A stretch of DNA of 64,000 bases from Brachionus manjavacas (taxonomy: Eukaryota > Rotifera > Eurotatoria > Ploima > Brachionidae), in contig JAHQIY010000013.1 of NCBI GenBank assembly GCA_019054805.1, forward strand, positions 2,852,001 to 2,916,000, given 5' to 3'. Of this stretch, positions 51,865 through 61,801 are shown piece by piece (the first letter of the stretch is position 1; every line of letters starts with the position of its first letter). The translations under genes and the position numbers were made by a program. Under the pieces are notes generated by a model. It was not told where the DNA came from. It worked only from the letters and a program-made list of their open reading frames with translations, and did no database searches.

Positions 51865-52757
51865 GGGTGTAGAATAAAAAAGGGAATTAAATTGTTTATT
51901 TAAAAAAGGCTTTAATTTTTTTAAATTATAACTAAACCCTCCAAAAAATAATACCAGTTAAGGTATTGAACTCCATGGCGACGTATGAGCCTAGAGCGAA
52001 AAGTCTTGGCATGGTCTTGTGCAACCTTTGGGTCCATATTGCTCAGGCAAGTGCGAATTTTGTTTCCGAGTTGCTTAAGATTTTTGGCCTTCCGATCACC
52101 CTCATAAACTTTTTTAGGCGTCTTGCTAATGTTCCTGCAATAAAAAATATTATTTCCTGGCAGACTGGTGTTTCCAAGGGTGAAAAATGATTCATCATCA
52201 ATTACAAATTCATATCTGCTGTATTTTAAAAGCATTCGATGACACTTTGGCCTGGCTGTCCTCTCCATTACCATTTAAATGAGGTCTCTTGGGTTTTTTT
52301 TACTATTTGATGTTTGTATACTTTTTTAAAATCTTTCCCATAAAGGTATAGTTTGCGCAAGACCCGATTTATGATTGAAATAGGCTCTAAGGTTAGCGAT
52401 CATTAGTTTTGTCACATTTTTAGCAGGTCTATCACTTCCTTTTTTTCTCTAAAAAGTTTTATCTTTTTCTATAACATCTAGCCAACGATAAACAGGACGT
52501 TTTTTGTGTCCAAGACCAGTGAATCGCCTTCAAGCAACAACTTAAGCTTTTGGCAAATTTTGGTTACTTTTTACAAAGTTGTACAAATCTTTTTTGATGG
52601 TTTCGTACTTCTTTTACTAAAAACTAAAAACCAATTTTTATTTATTTTAAAGCTAGGATCAGTCTGATTTTAAATTTTGAAAAAAAGTTTGGAAAGGTTT
52701 TGTCCACTCTTATAGCAAATTGAACTAAACTTTTGTGCCATTTTTCATTCTACACCC
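51865..52757 (-). mobile_element. degenerate Tc1/mariner-type transposon (~890 bp)
   Basis: The ends GGGTGTAGAATAAAAAAGGG (51865) and, in reverse complement of 52757-52737, GGGTGTAGAATGAAAAATGG form TIRs. Minus-strand reading from about 52640 gives RFTGLGHKKRPVYRWLDVIE, then GSDRPAKNVTKLMIANLRAY and FNHKSGLAQ (paired helix-turn-helix region), then after stops KCHRMLLKYSRYEFVIDDES and FFTLGNTSLPGNNIFYC (first catalytic Asp in 'xxxDDESxF'), and finally RKAKNLKQLGNKIRTCLSNM (C-terminus). The last two are fused by a deletion removing the second Asp and Asp/Glu. It lies just upstream of the Sec5 start codon. Confidence 0.8.
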
Positions 52758-52784
52758 ATTACTATTTTCTAAAGAATAGTTTTT

Positions 52785-53010
52785 AAGCTCTTTCAGATTT
52801 GAAAAAAATTAAAAGTCAAGAAAAATTAGAAAAAAATAAAAGTTTTAAGTAAAAATAAGATTAAAATTAAAATAGACAAATTTTAAAAGTAATCAGAGGT
52901 TTAACTAGTTTTAAGTATAGAACAGTTGATGAAAGAATGAAGAAAAAACTTTCACTCGAAACCTGGATTGTATTCCTTGACCAGTCTCGATTTTTTCTAG
53001 AATTAAATCT
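52785..53010 (-). mobile_element. old LINE 3' region
   Basis: AAGCTCTTTCAGATTTGAAA, an A-rich 3' UTR, and TCGAAACCTGGATTGTATTC then CTTGACCAGTC correspond to GAGCTCCTTCAG..., the 3' UTR, and TCGAAACCTTCTTTGTATTC then CTCCACAAGTC of the young LINE. Strongly diverged. Confidence 0.5.
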
Positions 53011-53214
53011 ATTTTTTTATTCAGTTCAGCTATAACAATATAAGTGAAATTCCTTTTATATTAAATTCGCTTTTTAAAAATCATTATCCAAATAATTTTT
53101 TAATTAAACTCCTTTTCCGGTAAATACTTAAAAATTTGATTTTTTTTAATTTTATCGAAAAGATTTTATGCATAGCTTTGATGATGTTCAATATTTATTT
53201 TGGACGGGTATTAA

Positions 53215-54282
53215 TTGAGCAGTAAATAATATTAAGCAGATATTAAATTATATGAGCAGAAAATAAATAATTAATAGGACCCAAAAAATAGTTATAACGG
53301 TGAGAATAAAAAATAAAAGCAGTAGTAAAAATAAATTTTATTGAACAGAAAAAGTATTTTTTATTCAAAGAAAAAGTTTTTAAATCAAGTAGCATTTAAA
53401 AAAAAAGAAGTGTAAGATGTAGTAGTAGTATTAATTTTTGCGGGGTCTACCACGTCCTCTTTTAGCTTTAAGAATTAAATCACTTACCTGATTTTCACCT
53501 ATTTTAGGCTTTTTATTACTGATTTCATCAGTATTTTCAGTAACTTCAGTCTGTTTTCGTTTGCGAGCAGGCTTAGCGGTTGGTTTACTCGTTGCTGGAG
53601 TACTTGTTGTTGCTTGTGACATTATAATATCTTTAGGCTGATAAACCAATGCCTTTTTTGCTAACGGCTGACGCCCTTTTGGTTTTTTACCATCAATCAA
53701 CACTTGTTTGGCTGCAATTGGTATTCTAACTAAGTGTTTCATTGCTGCAATTGCAATTATATGTTTGCACATGTTTCTTTTTGAAAATGCTGGACAATTG
53801 CATTGACTTTTCTTCCAATTATCAGAGTTTAATGTCATTTTCCACATGGAAAACAGAATTGAATGATAATGATATATCCATTCTCGATTAATCCCTCTTT
53901 GTTTTTTGAGTATGTTTCTTTTTTCTACTTCTTCAGAATCAGACTCTTGCGATTCATTTAATTCAAGTGGGGCGTACTCGTCATCACTCGTCATGAAATA
54001 TATTTTTGTAAAATTTATTATTTGAATTTATTTACAACAGAAAAAGAAAGACATTTATATAGATAGGGCCGAAAATAATTGGACTATTAACTAATAATTC
54101 AATTTACTGATCAAGATTCATTTTATTAGGTTCAATTAAGTATAGTTTCTGTTCATTTCATTCTTTTAGCGGATAACTTAAGGTTATTATCACTTTTATT
54201 TTTTATTCCTGCACATTAATTAATTTTACTGCTTTTTAAAAAAATTTTTTTGGGGTAAAAAATTTTTTTTACTGCTCAAATA
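53215..54282. mobile_element. Mutator-like remnant: TIR-flanked SWIM/AT-hook gene
   Basis: TTGAGCAGTAAA at 53215-53226 is matched in inverse orientation by TTTACTGCTCAA at 54268-54279. Additional AGCAG-AAAATAAA and GAATAAAAAATAAAAGCAGT-type motifs lie inside both ends. The element contains a single intact ORF (53994-53431 minus). No DDE catalytic domain is present. Confidence 0.55.
53431..53994 (-). CDS. SWIM zinc-finger and AT-hook protein, MULE-transposase-derived
   Basis: A 187-aa protein. Residues about 1-25 are acidic (MTSDDEYAPLELNESQESDS). The middle has INREWIYHYHSILFSMWKMT and a SWIM zinc finger CNCPAFSKRNMCKHI (CxC-x8-CxH). The tail is basic: two KP-rich blocks (KKPKGRQPLAKKALVYQP, TAKPARKRKQTE) and a C-terminal AT-hook KRGRGRPRKN. 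SWIM fingers followed by basic/AT-hook tails are the C-terminal end of Mutator-like transposases; the DDE domain is missing. The frame is intact with a proper Met, so it could be a DNA-binding derivative of the transposase, either expressed by the element or co-opted. Function is inferred. Confidence 0.65.
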   Translation of the reverse strand: MTSDDEYAPLELNESQESDSEEVEKRNILKKQRGINREWIYHYHSILFSMWKMTLNSDNWKKSQCNCPAFSKRNMCKHIIAIAAMKHLVRIPIAAKQVLIDGKKPKGRQPLAKKALVYQPKDIIMSQATTSTPATSKPTAKPARKRKQTEVTENTDEISNKKPKIGENQVSDLILKAKRGRGRPRKN

Positions 54283-54289
54283 ATCTTAG

Positions 54290-54900
54290 CTCATTTATTT
54301 TTATAAGAGCGGAATTTCTTAATTAAAATTTCTAAAGTGTTTAATAGTTGATCAGGTTTAAATTTTTTTATTCTAAAATTAAATCCATTAAAACACATTT
54401 TCTATCATTACTTTGATTAAATAAATTATTTTTTTTACTTTATATTTGAGTCACTATTTCCGCTATAAGTGTATTTATGGGTAATAGAAAATCAAAATTT
54501 TATCTATGCTTTTTTTTTATAATTCTTAAAGAAAATTAAAGAAAATAAATTTTTCTCTAGCTGCTGTTTTCGATTTAATTGATTTGATTATATTGATTCA
54601 TTTTTAATTAATCTAATCTGAGAATTTTTCAAATTTTCCAAATGTTTCCTGCTATTAGTATTTTTTTATTTGACGTTTAAATTTTTCCTTTCTCTTAAAT
54701 TGGTTTTTTTAAATTTTTCTGTACACCTTGAATTTTATTTTTACAAAGATTAATTCAGTCATTAGGATGGGGTTAGTCAGCTTCAAATCAAAGCAAGTAT
54801 TTATTAAATAATTGGTAAAAAGTTTTGATTATTTTTGTTCTTCATACGGCGATTTTTCATTTAATTGGAAAATAATATTTAATTTTTTTTGCAACTAATT
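54290..54900. other. A+T-rich region, no gene seen
   Basis: No supported coding, RNA or transposon feature. Confidence 0.45.
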
Positions 54901-54904
54901 CGAT

Positions 54905-54965
54905 TATTTTTATTTTCTTATTTATTTGTTTATATGAACCGAGCTAAATCTCATTCAACAGGTTT
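54905..54965 (-). mobile_element. old solo LINE 3' end
   Basis: TTATTTATTTGTTTATATGA then ACCGAGCTAAATCTCATTCA; the hairpin is degraded (GAGCTAAATCTC). Confidence 0.55.
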
Positions 54966-55379
54966 AGGGAAAAAAGAAGTCGAAAATTTAGAATTTTTTT
55001 ATTGAAATAAACAAATTAAATTGATGATAAAATGCATCTAATATTATTTTTGTCATGTAGTTTAAAAGAATTAATTTTAATCAACACTTTGATTATATAT
55101 TAATAATCATGAATAATTATTAAATCTATAATTTGAAATTAATTTTTTTAAAAAATTTCGAGTTACATTTTCAAATAAATTTTTTTTTAGTGTTTCCTCT
55201 GATTATTATCTCATCAGGCGCCAAAACTATACTTAAAGCTTTGAAGTTTAGATTTTTCCAGACAAAATGGTAAGAAAAGATTTTTAGATTTTTAAACTTT
55301 AATTATTCTTTAATACTAATGTAAAAGAGAAAAAGCTAGCTCTATAAAATGCTTTTATATATTTTCTTAATTCTTTCTT

Positions 55380-55735
55380 GAATAATTTGTGCTTCGGAAC
55401 CCTAATTGCACAAGTTATTCAGACAATTCAACCCAGCTGGACCTGATTCCCAATTAACTGGAGCCTCTTTAGCTCCACAGCGCCGGTCAATTTAGTTGAT
55501 GTTTTTGCTTCATTTAAAGAGCTTGACCATGTAATATCTGTCTAATCTGTCTTGGACTTTTAGAAAATTCAGTATTTATAGTCGTTCTTAGTAAGATTTC
55601 TTCTTTAATTCTGGGACAGTTTTTGTGGCTCTCCTTTGTATTTTTTCTAAAATTTTTACTCTTCCAAAGAGTGAAGGCCTTTTTGGCCTACCTAATGCCG
55701 TGTAAGCTCTCATTGCTGCAATTCTGGTAATATTC
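55380..55735 (-). pseudogene. LINE C-terminal fragment
   Basis: The minus frame reads ITRIAAMRAYTALGRPKRPS then LFGRVKILEKIQRRATKTVP (the 'LExIQRRATK' motif after LINE RTs), followed by stops and YMVKLFK. A Jockey/CR1-like family distinct from the main one. Confidence 0.65.
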
Positions 55736-55864
55736 TAAAAAATATATAGTGCAGACAATTTCACGCAAATTTTTGCGTGAAAAATCTTTTAAAAAATAAT
55801 AAATCTTTTCTTTAGAAAGAGTGAAACACTTTAAAATTTAATTACAAAATTAGTTAAAATAAAA

Positions 55865-56286
55865 TTAATGTATTTTTTGACGATTTTGATCTCGTTTTGA
55901 GTTTTTTCCCTGTCTTAGTGAAATCTGGGTTTCAATTTGAGATTCAGTTTGGGTTTCAGATTGAGATTCATCTGGTAAAATTTCTAATGACTGAATAAAC
56001 TCAATAACTTCACATTTAAGAATATATGGTTTTTTGTAGTAGGCGAAAATACAGTCAATTACTTCACCTATTTCAAACTAAAAAAATTAAATAAACTTAA
56101 TATTATATAAAAAAAAACAAATAATTAGCATACTTCTTTTATCACTTTATTGTCCTCTATTTTATTCGATTGAATTTTATTTAATTGTACAACATGAATT
56201 GAGCCACAAAACTTGTTAATAATACGTTCCAAGAGTTTATCAGACTGGCTTTCCATTACTTTAACTTTAAATGCGTGAACAGACAT
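55865..56286 (-). CDS. two-exon gene of unknown function, 121 aa
   Basis: Exon 1 56286-56134 and exon 2 56077-55865 are joined by a 56-nt GT-AG intron (GTATGC...TTTTTTTAG) in phase 0. The protein starts MSVHAFKVKVMESQSDKLLE, RIINKFCGSIHVVQLNKIQS. The second exon reads FEIGEVIDCIFAYYKKPYIL, KCEVIEFIQSLEILPDES, followed by a tandem Glu/Thr/Gln repeat (QSETQTESQIETQ) and a basic tail. Hydrophobic/charged alternation suggests a small folded domain plus a disordered tail. Each exon is too short to be noticed alone; consistent frame, splice sites and composition support reality. No family recognised; a transposon-borne gene cannot be excluded. Confidence 0.55.
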
Positions 56287-56289
56287 TTA

Positions 56290-57025
56290 AAAAAGTTTTT
56301 TGATTTTTTTAATTTAGTTTGAGAATAATGTTTTTGAAGTTTTTATAAACAAATACATAAATATTTGAATATTTTTAAGCTTTTTTCTTAATTAGTTTAT
56401 AACTTGGTAAAACACGATTTTAAAATCATGAAAAATATTGTGATCTTTGATGTTTTGTATGAATGATACATAAGCTTAATAAAATAAAAACTTTATTTTT
56501 TCGAATTGGCAAAAATTATTTCTTCTAAGATTCGATTCCTCGTACATGATATAAAAAAAATATATATGTTTTGGAATTTCATTTGATTAGAACGATATTT
56601 GCCAAAAATTTTGTAAAAATCAAACATTCTTTAATTACTAAATTTTTGATTATTAACTAATTAATCTTTTAATAATTTCTTTATTTTTTTGGAAAATTAG
56701 TAAATAAGGGGGTTTGAACCAGGAGCGTTTATAAAAAGTTTCAGTTTTAGATTATCAAGTACTTAGCCAACTTTCCTATGCCTACATTTGTTAATTTAAG
56801 TAAAATAATGTCTTACTTTTTTTGAAATTTTACTCTCACAAATAAAAGATTTTTTTTTAATTTTTCAAGCAAAAATTTGCGTGATTGAGTCTGAGTGTGA
56901 GTCGATGTTTTCTGGTGCATATTTTTATTCAAAGAAAAGAGTAAGATATTTTTATTCATTTAGATGTAAATTTGATTTTTATTTTCTTTTTAAAATCTAA
57001 AGTGCTTTTATTTTACATGGTTCTT
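56290..57025. other. A+T-rich region, no gene seen
   Basis: No supported coding, RNA or transposon feature before the hairpin. Confidence 0.4.
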
Positions 57026-57033
57026 GAATGGCT

Positions 57034-57247
57034 CAAAAAATTACCAAAAATTACAACAAATATTGTAATAAACTAAAATATTTTGTAAGAAAAAGTTCAA
57101 AGAATTTTTGGTTTGAATGTTATTATGAAATTTCGAATGTTATTTCTGCTTTTTTTTTTACTTTTCAAACAAAAAATTCTTTGAACTTTTTCTTACAAAA
57201 AATTTTAGTTTATTACAATATTTGTTGTAATTTTTGGTAATTTTTTG
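57034..57247. repeat. near-perfect 84-bp-arm inverted repeat (hairpin)
   Basis: The left arm 57034-57117 (CAAAAAATTACCAAAAATTA ... GGTTTGAA) and right arm 57164-57247 are reverse complements with two mismatches; the loop is 46 nt. The ORF 57028-57240 is an artefact of the arm sequence. It could be a foldback MITE or, if transcribed, a long dsRNA/small-RNA precursor. Confidence 0.92.
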
Positions 57248-57249
57248 CA

Positions 57250-57835
57250 AAAATATATCAGTTCCTGAGAGAAATGGATAGATATGGTTAATCCTTTTTT
57301 TTTAAAGCTAAATACTGAATGTTTATTCTTAACAAAGAACCCAAAATGTAATTGTTTAATTTTATAAATTAATTAAACTATAAAAATGGTGGAGATCTAA
57401 TTTTTGACATTTTTAAAAAAAAAAATTTTTTAAAACCATGCATCACTTAAATTTACAAATTTTTTTAAAAAGCACTGTATTTTTTAAAATTGATTTTTTT
57501 AACAACCTTTGGTCCTTAAGTATTTCTTTTCTATAATCTTTTCAAGAAAAAATTTCTATTGCTAAATGTTTCTTTCTATTAAATTATCATTAGACAATAA
57601 ATTTTACTTTTAAAATCTAAAAATTTTATTACTAATAATTAATAAAAATTTTTTTTAGAGGAAATGCTTTTTTAATAGAACGGGCAATTCAGTCGGAGTT
57701 TTAAACAATTAAAATGTCTTATATCTTTTATTTGGTTTTTTTAAGAATATCCTAATAATTATTTTAATTTACTTAAATTATAAGCGGTTATTTAACTGTT
57801 TAAAATTTAACTTGTCAAATTTTTTTTATTTTTTA
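57250..57835. other. upstream region of the WD40 gene
   Basis: A+T-rich. AACCTTTGGTCCTTAAG at 57504-57520 resembles the right terminus plus TTAA of the piggyBac-like element, suggesting a decayed relative. TTTTTTTATTTTTTAG ending at 57836, one base before the WD40 ATG, is a good splice acceptor: either a 5' UTR intron or a trans-splicing site. Confidence 0.4.
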
Positions 57836-57837
57836 GA

Positions 57838-59035
57838 ATGAAAGCGAATTGCATTTTTTTGTTTTTATTCAGTACAATTATGAAATATCATATAAATTGT
57901 CAGCTGCGTCAAGGATATTTTAAAAAATATGTTTTGACAAATTTGATTGAAAAAAAATTAAATAATGAATTAAAATGCGCATCTTTATGTTTAAGAAATG
58001 AAGAATGTAAAACAGCTTTAGTTAAAGAGAAAGAGTGTACAATTCTGAGTAAATGCCCCACAATTGATCACATAAGAACCAATATAATTTTGACTAAAAA
58101 AATTATCAAAAGTAACAAAATAGATTCAAATTTTTCATGTAAAATCAACTTTAGAATAATGTGGAAATTTAATTTTGTATTTTAAAGTAGAATTTTCTCT
58201 GAATGGTCATACAAAAAGGGTCGACTCACTTGCTTTGCTGAAAAATGGTGATTTGGCAAGCGGATCAAAAGATAATACTATTAAAATTTGGAATTTAGAT
58301 ACTAGATGTGAAATAATGACTCTCAAAGGTCATTCAGATAATGTTGTATCACTTGCAGTACTAAAGAATGGTGATTTGGCAAGCGGATCAGGTGATAATA
58401 CAATTAAAATTTGGAATACTGAAAATGGAAGCATGAAAATGAATCTGACCGGTCATACTAATCGGGTTCGTGCACTTGTAGTTCTTGAAAATGGTGATTT
58501 GGCAAGCGGATCAGAAGATGATACTATTAAAATTTGGAATTTAGATACTAGATGTGAAATAATGACTCTCAAAGGTCATTCAGATAATGTTGTATCACTT
58601 GCAGTGCTAAAGAATGGTGATTTGGCAAGCGGATCATCTGATGATACTATTAAAATTTGGAATACTGAAAATGGAAGCATGAAAATGAATCTGACCGGTC
58701 ATACTAATCGGGTTCGTGCACTTGTAGTTCTTGAAAATGGTGATTTGGCAAGTGGTTCTGCTGATAATAGTATCAAAATATGGAATTTAGATACTAGATG
58801 TGAAATAATGACTCTCAAAGGTCATTCAGATAATGTTGTATCACTTGCAGTACTAAAGAATGGTGATTTGGCAAGCGGATCATCTGATGATACTATTAAA
58901 ATTTGGAATACTGAAAATGGAAGCATGAAAATGAATCTGACCGGTCATACTAATCGGGTTCGTGCACTTGTAGTTCTTGAAAATGGTGATTTAGCAAGTG
59001 GTTCTGCTGATAATAGTATCATAATATGGAATTAG
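57838..59035 (+). CDS. secreted PAN/apple-like plus seven-blade WD40 protein, 2 exons
   Basis: Exons 57838-58138 and 58188-59035 (49-nt GT-AG intron) give 382 aa. Residues 1-22 (MKANCIFLFLFSTIMKYHIN, CQ) look like a signal peptide. A Cys-rich segment follows (about 25-85: ELKCASLCLRNEECKTALV, KECTILSKC), resembling a PAN/apple fold. Seven WD repeats of exactly 41 residues run from 107 to the stop, each GH(T/S)xxVxxLxxLxNGDLASGS then xDxxIKIWN, so together one closed seven-blade propeller. Blades alternate between two types (NLDTRCEIMTLK and NTENGSMKMNLT linkers), giving an 82-aa, 246-bp tandem unit repeated three and a half times at near nucleotide identity. WD40 domains are usually intracellular, so a secreted one is unusual. 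The ligand is unknown. Poly(A) signal AATAAA at 59094-59099. Confidence 0.85.
58188..59035 (+). repeat. 246-bp tandem repeat encoding WD40 blade pairs
   Basis: Copies begin near 58197 (diverged first blade), 58457, 58703 and 58949. GGTCATACTAATCGGGTTCG and GGTCATTCAGATAATGTTGT mark the two half-units. Differences between copies are a handful of bases, mostly in the residue after GSGS/GSSD/GSAD. Confidence 0.9.
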
Positions 59036-59093
59036 TTAAATTCTTTAGTCCGTAACTAAATTAAAACTAAACTATTATTTATTGCATTTTATT

Positions 59094-59099
59094 AATAAA
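59094..59099 (+). promoter_or_regulatory. poly(A) signal of the WD40 gene
   Basis: AATAAA about 60 nt after the WD40 stop codon. Confidence 0.5.
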
Positions 59100-59408
59100 T
59101 TATATTGCATTTAATTAAATAAAATGCAAATTTGAGCATTTAAGATAATTAATATTTTTTTTTAATAAAAAACTTAAATAAACTATTTCGTAAAATAATA
59201 TTTAGTTTAATGTTAAACTTTTATATTTAGTTTGACCGGCTAATTTGGTGAACGGGGTTTACTATCGAATAGTCGCTCCACTTTGCGATCAAAAATTTTT
59301 GACCATGCATTAAAGTAAATCTGACCTATGCCAAAACATTTTTGATTTAGATTGCATGGAATAATAGTACTAACACGGGTTTAGGACCGCATTAAACTCT
59401 GAAAAACT

Positions 59409-59462
59409 AAATTTATTTATTTGTACGCCTCGCTAAAAAAAGGTGGCGCAGTCTCCAAAAAT
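59409..59462 (-). mobile_element. 3' end of a third LINE family
   Basis: TTTATTTATTTGTACGCCTC then GCTAAAAAAAGGTGGCGCAG: an (AAAT)n tail followed by a G+C-rich hairpin (GCGCCACC.../...GAGGCG), the same layout as the main LINE 3' end but a different sequence. Confidence 0.45.
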
Positions 59463-59694
59463 AAAAATTATTTAAAAAATTTTTTTTTCAAAAATAAAAT
59501 TACCAGCACAAGATCAATTTTCTACAAATTAAAATAAAAATTTATTAAATTCGTAGCAAAAAATAAATAAAAATAATAGCAAAAATTTATTAGTAAAAGT
59601 AGCACAATTAATTTATCAGTAGTAAAAAAAATTAAAAAAAAAGTTTATTATTATATCAAATATTTATTTAATAAAAAAGTATTTTGGTGTTATT

Positions 59695-60091
59695 TTATGG
59701 ATTTTTTCTAGGACGGCCTCTTTTACTCGGAGCTAAATTTGAAAATGTTGCTGGTTGTACAATAGTTTGAATGTCATTATTGATACTTTTGGCTTGATCT
59801 TAATCATTATCATTTGAACATTTGGAAAATTCTTTATCTCCTATTTGAAATATTCAAGATTACCCATAAGAAACAGTTTTTTAAATTTTAAATTTTTTAT
59901 TGTAAACTAAATATAATTTAACATAGAAACAAATATAACTTTAATTATAAGTTTCAAAGCCAGCATGAAGATTATAAACTCCGCTTGCTTTTTTTGACGG
60001 GAATTTCATCTATTTTGGTATCATTTTCGGTTTCCTCTTCATTTCTTTGTGCCATGAGAATTAATGGAGATGAAGATTCGGTATCGCTCAT
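59695..60091 (-). pseudogene. AT-hook micro-gene, probably two exons, one nonsense codon
   Basis: The first part MSDTESSSPLILMAQRNEEE then TENDTKIDEIPVKKSKRS is open from 60091. A likely intron (GTTTATAA...TTTCAAATAG, about 59974-59845) then leads to DKEFSKCSNDND-stop-DQAKSINNDIQT then IVQPATFSNLAPSKRGRPRK, NP-stop. The C-terminal SKRGRPRKNP is a canonical AT-hook. One TAA interrupts the second exon, so it is broken or mis-spliced in my model. No TIRs were identified. Confidence 0.45.
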
Positions 60092-60707
60092 TTTTAGTTT
60101 TTAAATTTTCAGATATGCCAAGTTTTTTTTTCTATTTAACTTTTTTAAAATTTTTAAATTATGTTGTTTCTTTAAAACTCAATACTTAAGCATGTTAAAA
60201 TTTGAAATGAAATTACGCAATTATTTATAGAAATGTAAAATAGAAAAAAAAACTTGCCATATGTATTTTAATTTCAAAATTTTTGAACATTAATACATTT
60301 ATATGTGATAATTGAATAGTTATCAATCAAAAATTAAATTAAGTCAAAGTTATTACTTGAACTAAATTTTTTTTTATAACCTGAAACATTAGTATCACCT
60401 AGACTAGAAGAGAAAAAATGATCAAACTCCAGTGGAGTTGAAATCAGATGGCAATTAAACGAATAAAACATTTTGTGAGTTTTCTTCTAAATTTATCTTT
60501 AATTTTATTGTTTTATAAGAAAAAATTTAAAACGCCTAAGAAGACTTTACCTAGGAATTAAAAAATTTGACTCACGAGAAATTTCCAGAAGAGCTTCATA
60601 AGACAATAACTTTTTATAGGAATAAATACTTTAAAAGATTCATTGTAATTAAAGGAAAACTTAAAAATCATTTTGTTCATATTTAAGAAATTTTTTTTTT
60701 AATTTAG

Positions 60708-60829
60708 AACGCTTAACAAAATTTGTTCCTAGTGGAGAAACTTTTGAAAAGGCATTTGAGAAAGCCAAAAATTCGTTGAAAAAAAAGCGTTCAGTAAACT
60801 TAAAAGCTAGAAAAATAAAAAAATTATAA
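60708..60829 (+). CDS. possible terminal exon, Lys-rich
   Basis: After an acceptor-like TTTTTTTTTTAATTTAG (AG at 60706-60707) the frame RLTKFVPSGETFEKAFEKAK then NSLKKKRSVNLKARKIKKL-stop is open, with balanced composition. Another short open piece upstream (about 60519-60605: RLRRLYLGIKKFDSREISRR) could belong to the same gene. No family recognised. Confidence 0.3.
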
Positions 60830-61204
60830 TCAATTTTTAAAAAAGATTTTTTTTAGTTTATTTAATTTAATGGACTAAAAGATTAAGATTTAATTATAAA
60901 TTGGAATTTTTTTTTTTTTTTTATCTTTAAAAAATAAAATTTAATTAACAATTTTTTTATTTAAAGCGATATTACATGAATCTACCATATTTTACCATTT
61001 TTTACGTAAATTTATGTAACTAAAAGTAAATATGGTATGACTTCAAATGGTCCAAATTAATGATCGTTAATTTTTTTTCCAAAAATTCTATGAAATTGCT
61101 TGAAAATAGGATTTTTTGCTCTTTTGTTTTTACCAGTTTTTTCCAAAATTACGGTAAAATATGGTAAAATTACGTAATTTTATCGTCTATTTCTATTAAC
61201 GAGA

Positions 61205-61575
61205 TCTATTTATTTCTGCTAGTAATTTTTTTCTTTTCTTTTTTTATTTGTTTTCTATACCGAGCTAGGGCTCCTTCAGAATAATTTAAAAAAGTCAAAA
61301 TCATAATAAAAAATTAAATTAAAGTTAATAAAATGAGAAAAAAAAACAAAATAGAGTAAATAAGCTAAAAAAAATGAAAGTTTAGAAGACATAGATTGTT
61401 ACATGTGGCAAATGTTTACATAGTTCAGGTTTCAGGAATAAAGGAGGAATTAGTAAGGTAGCAATTACACAATGGAGTTGGATATTCAATATATCTCGAT
61501 TCGAAACCTTCTTTGTATTCCTCCACCAGTCTTACAACCAATGGAATAGAATGACTCAGTCCTGTCCCAACTCTT
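61205..61575 (-). mobile_element. young LINE 3' fragment nested in the TIR element
   Basis: TTATTTGTTTTCTATACCGA then GCTAGGGCTCCTTCAGAATA, the shared 3' UTR, and GTAGCAATTACACAATGGAG through CTCGATTCGAAACCTTCTTT and AATGACTCAGTCCTGTCCCA match 31064-31385 closely. It stops abruptly at CCCAAC (about 61571). Confidence 0.8.
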
Positions 61576-61729
61576 CTGCTATGATTGCTAAATTTTTACA
61601 CTTGATAGTTAAATTTTTTTATGCTTCCTAAAAAATTAATACATGCTAGCTAATTTTGACAATAAATAAAAGAAAAAAACCGGTTAATATTAAAATTATC
61701 AAGCTGATGCACAAAAATCTTCAAATGGT

Positions 61730-61801
61730 CCAAAACGCCGTGGCAGGCCTAGTGGTTCTACAACTAAAAAAAGAAATACAGAAAATAGTTCTGTCAGATA
61801 A
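61730..61801 (+). pseudogene. AT-hook ORF C-terminal end
   Basis: PKRRGRPSGSTTKKRNTENS then SVR-stop: an AT-hook (RRGRPSG) with a basic tail, much like VAKKRGRPAGSKNK of 11270-11100. Upstream frames are broken. Overlapping this, 62307-62390 repeats a diverged version (GTAGGCTGACTGGTTCTC, AGAGATACAGAAAATTTTCT). Confidence 0.5.

Noticed and set aside
57028..57240. 70-codon ORF
   Set aside because: Runs through both arms of the 57034-57247 hairpin; an artefact of the palindrome.
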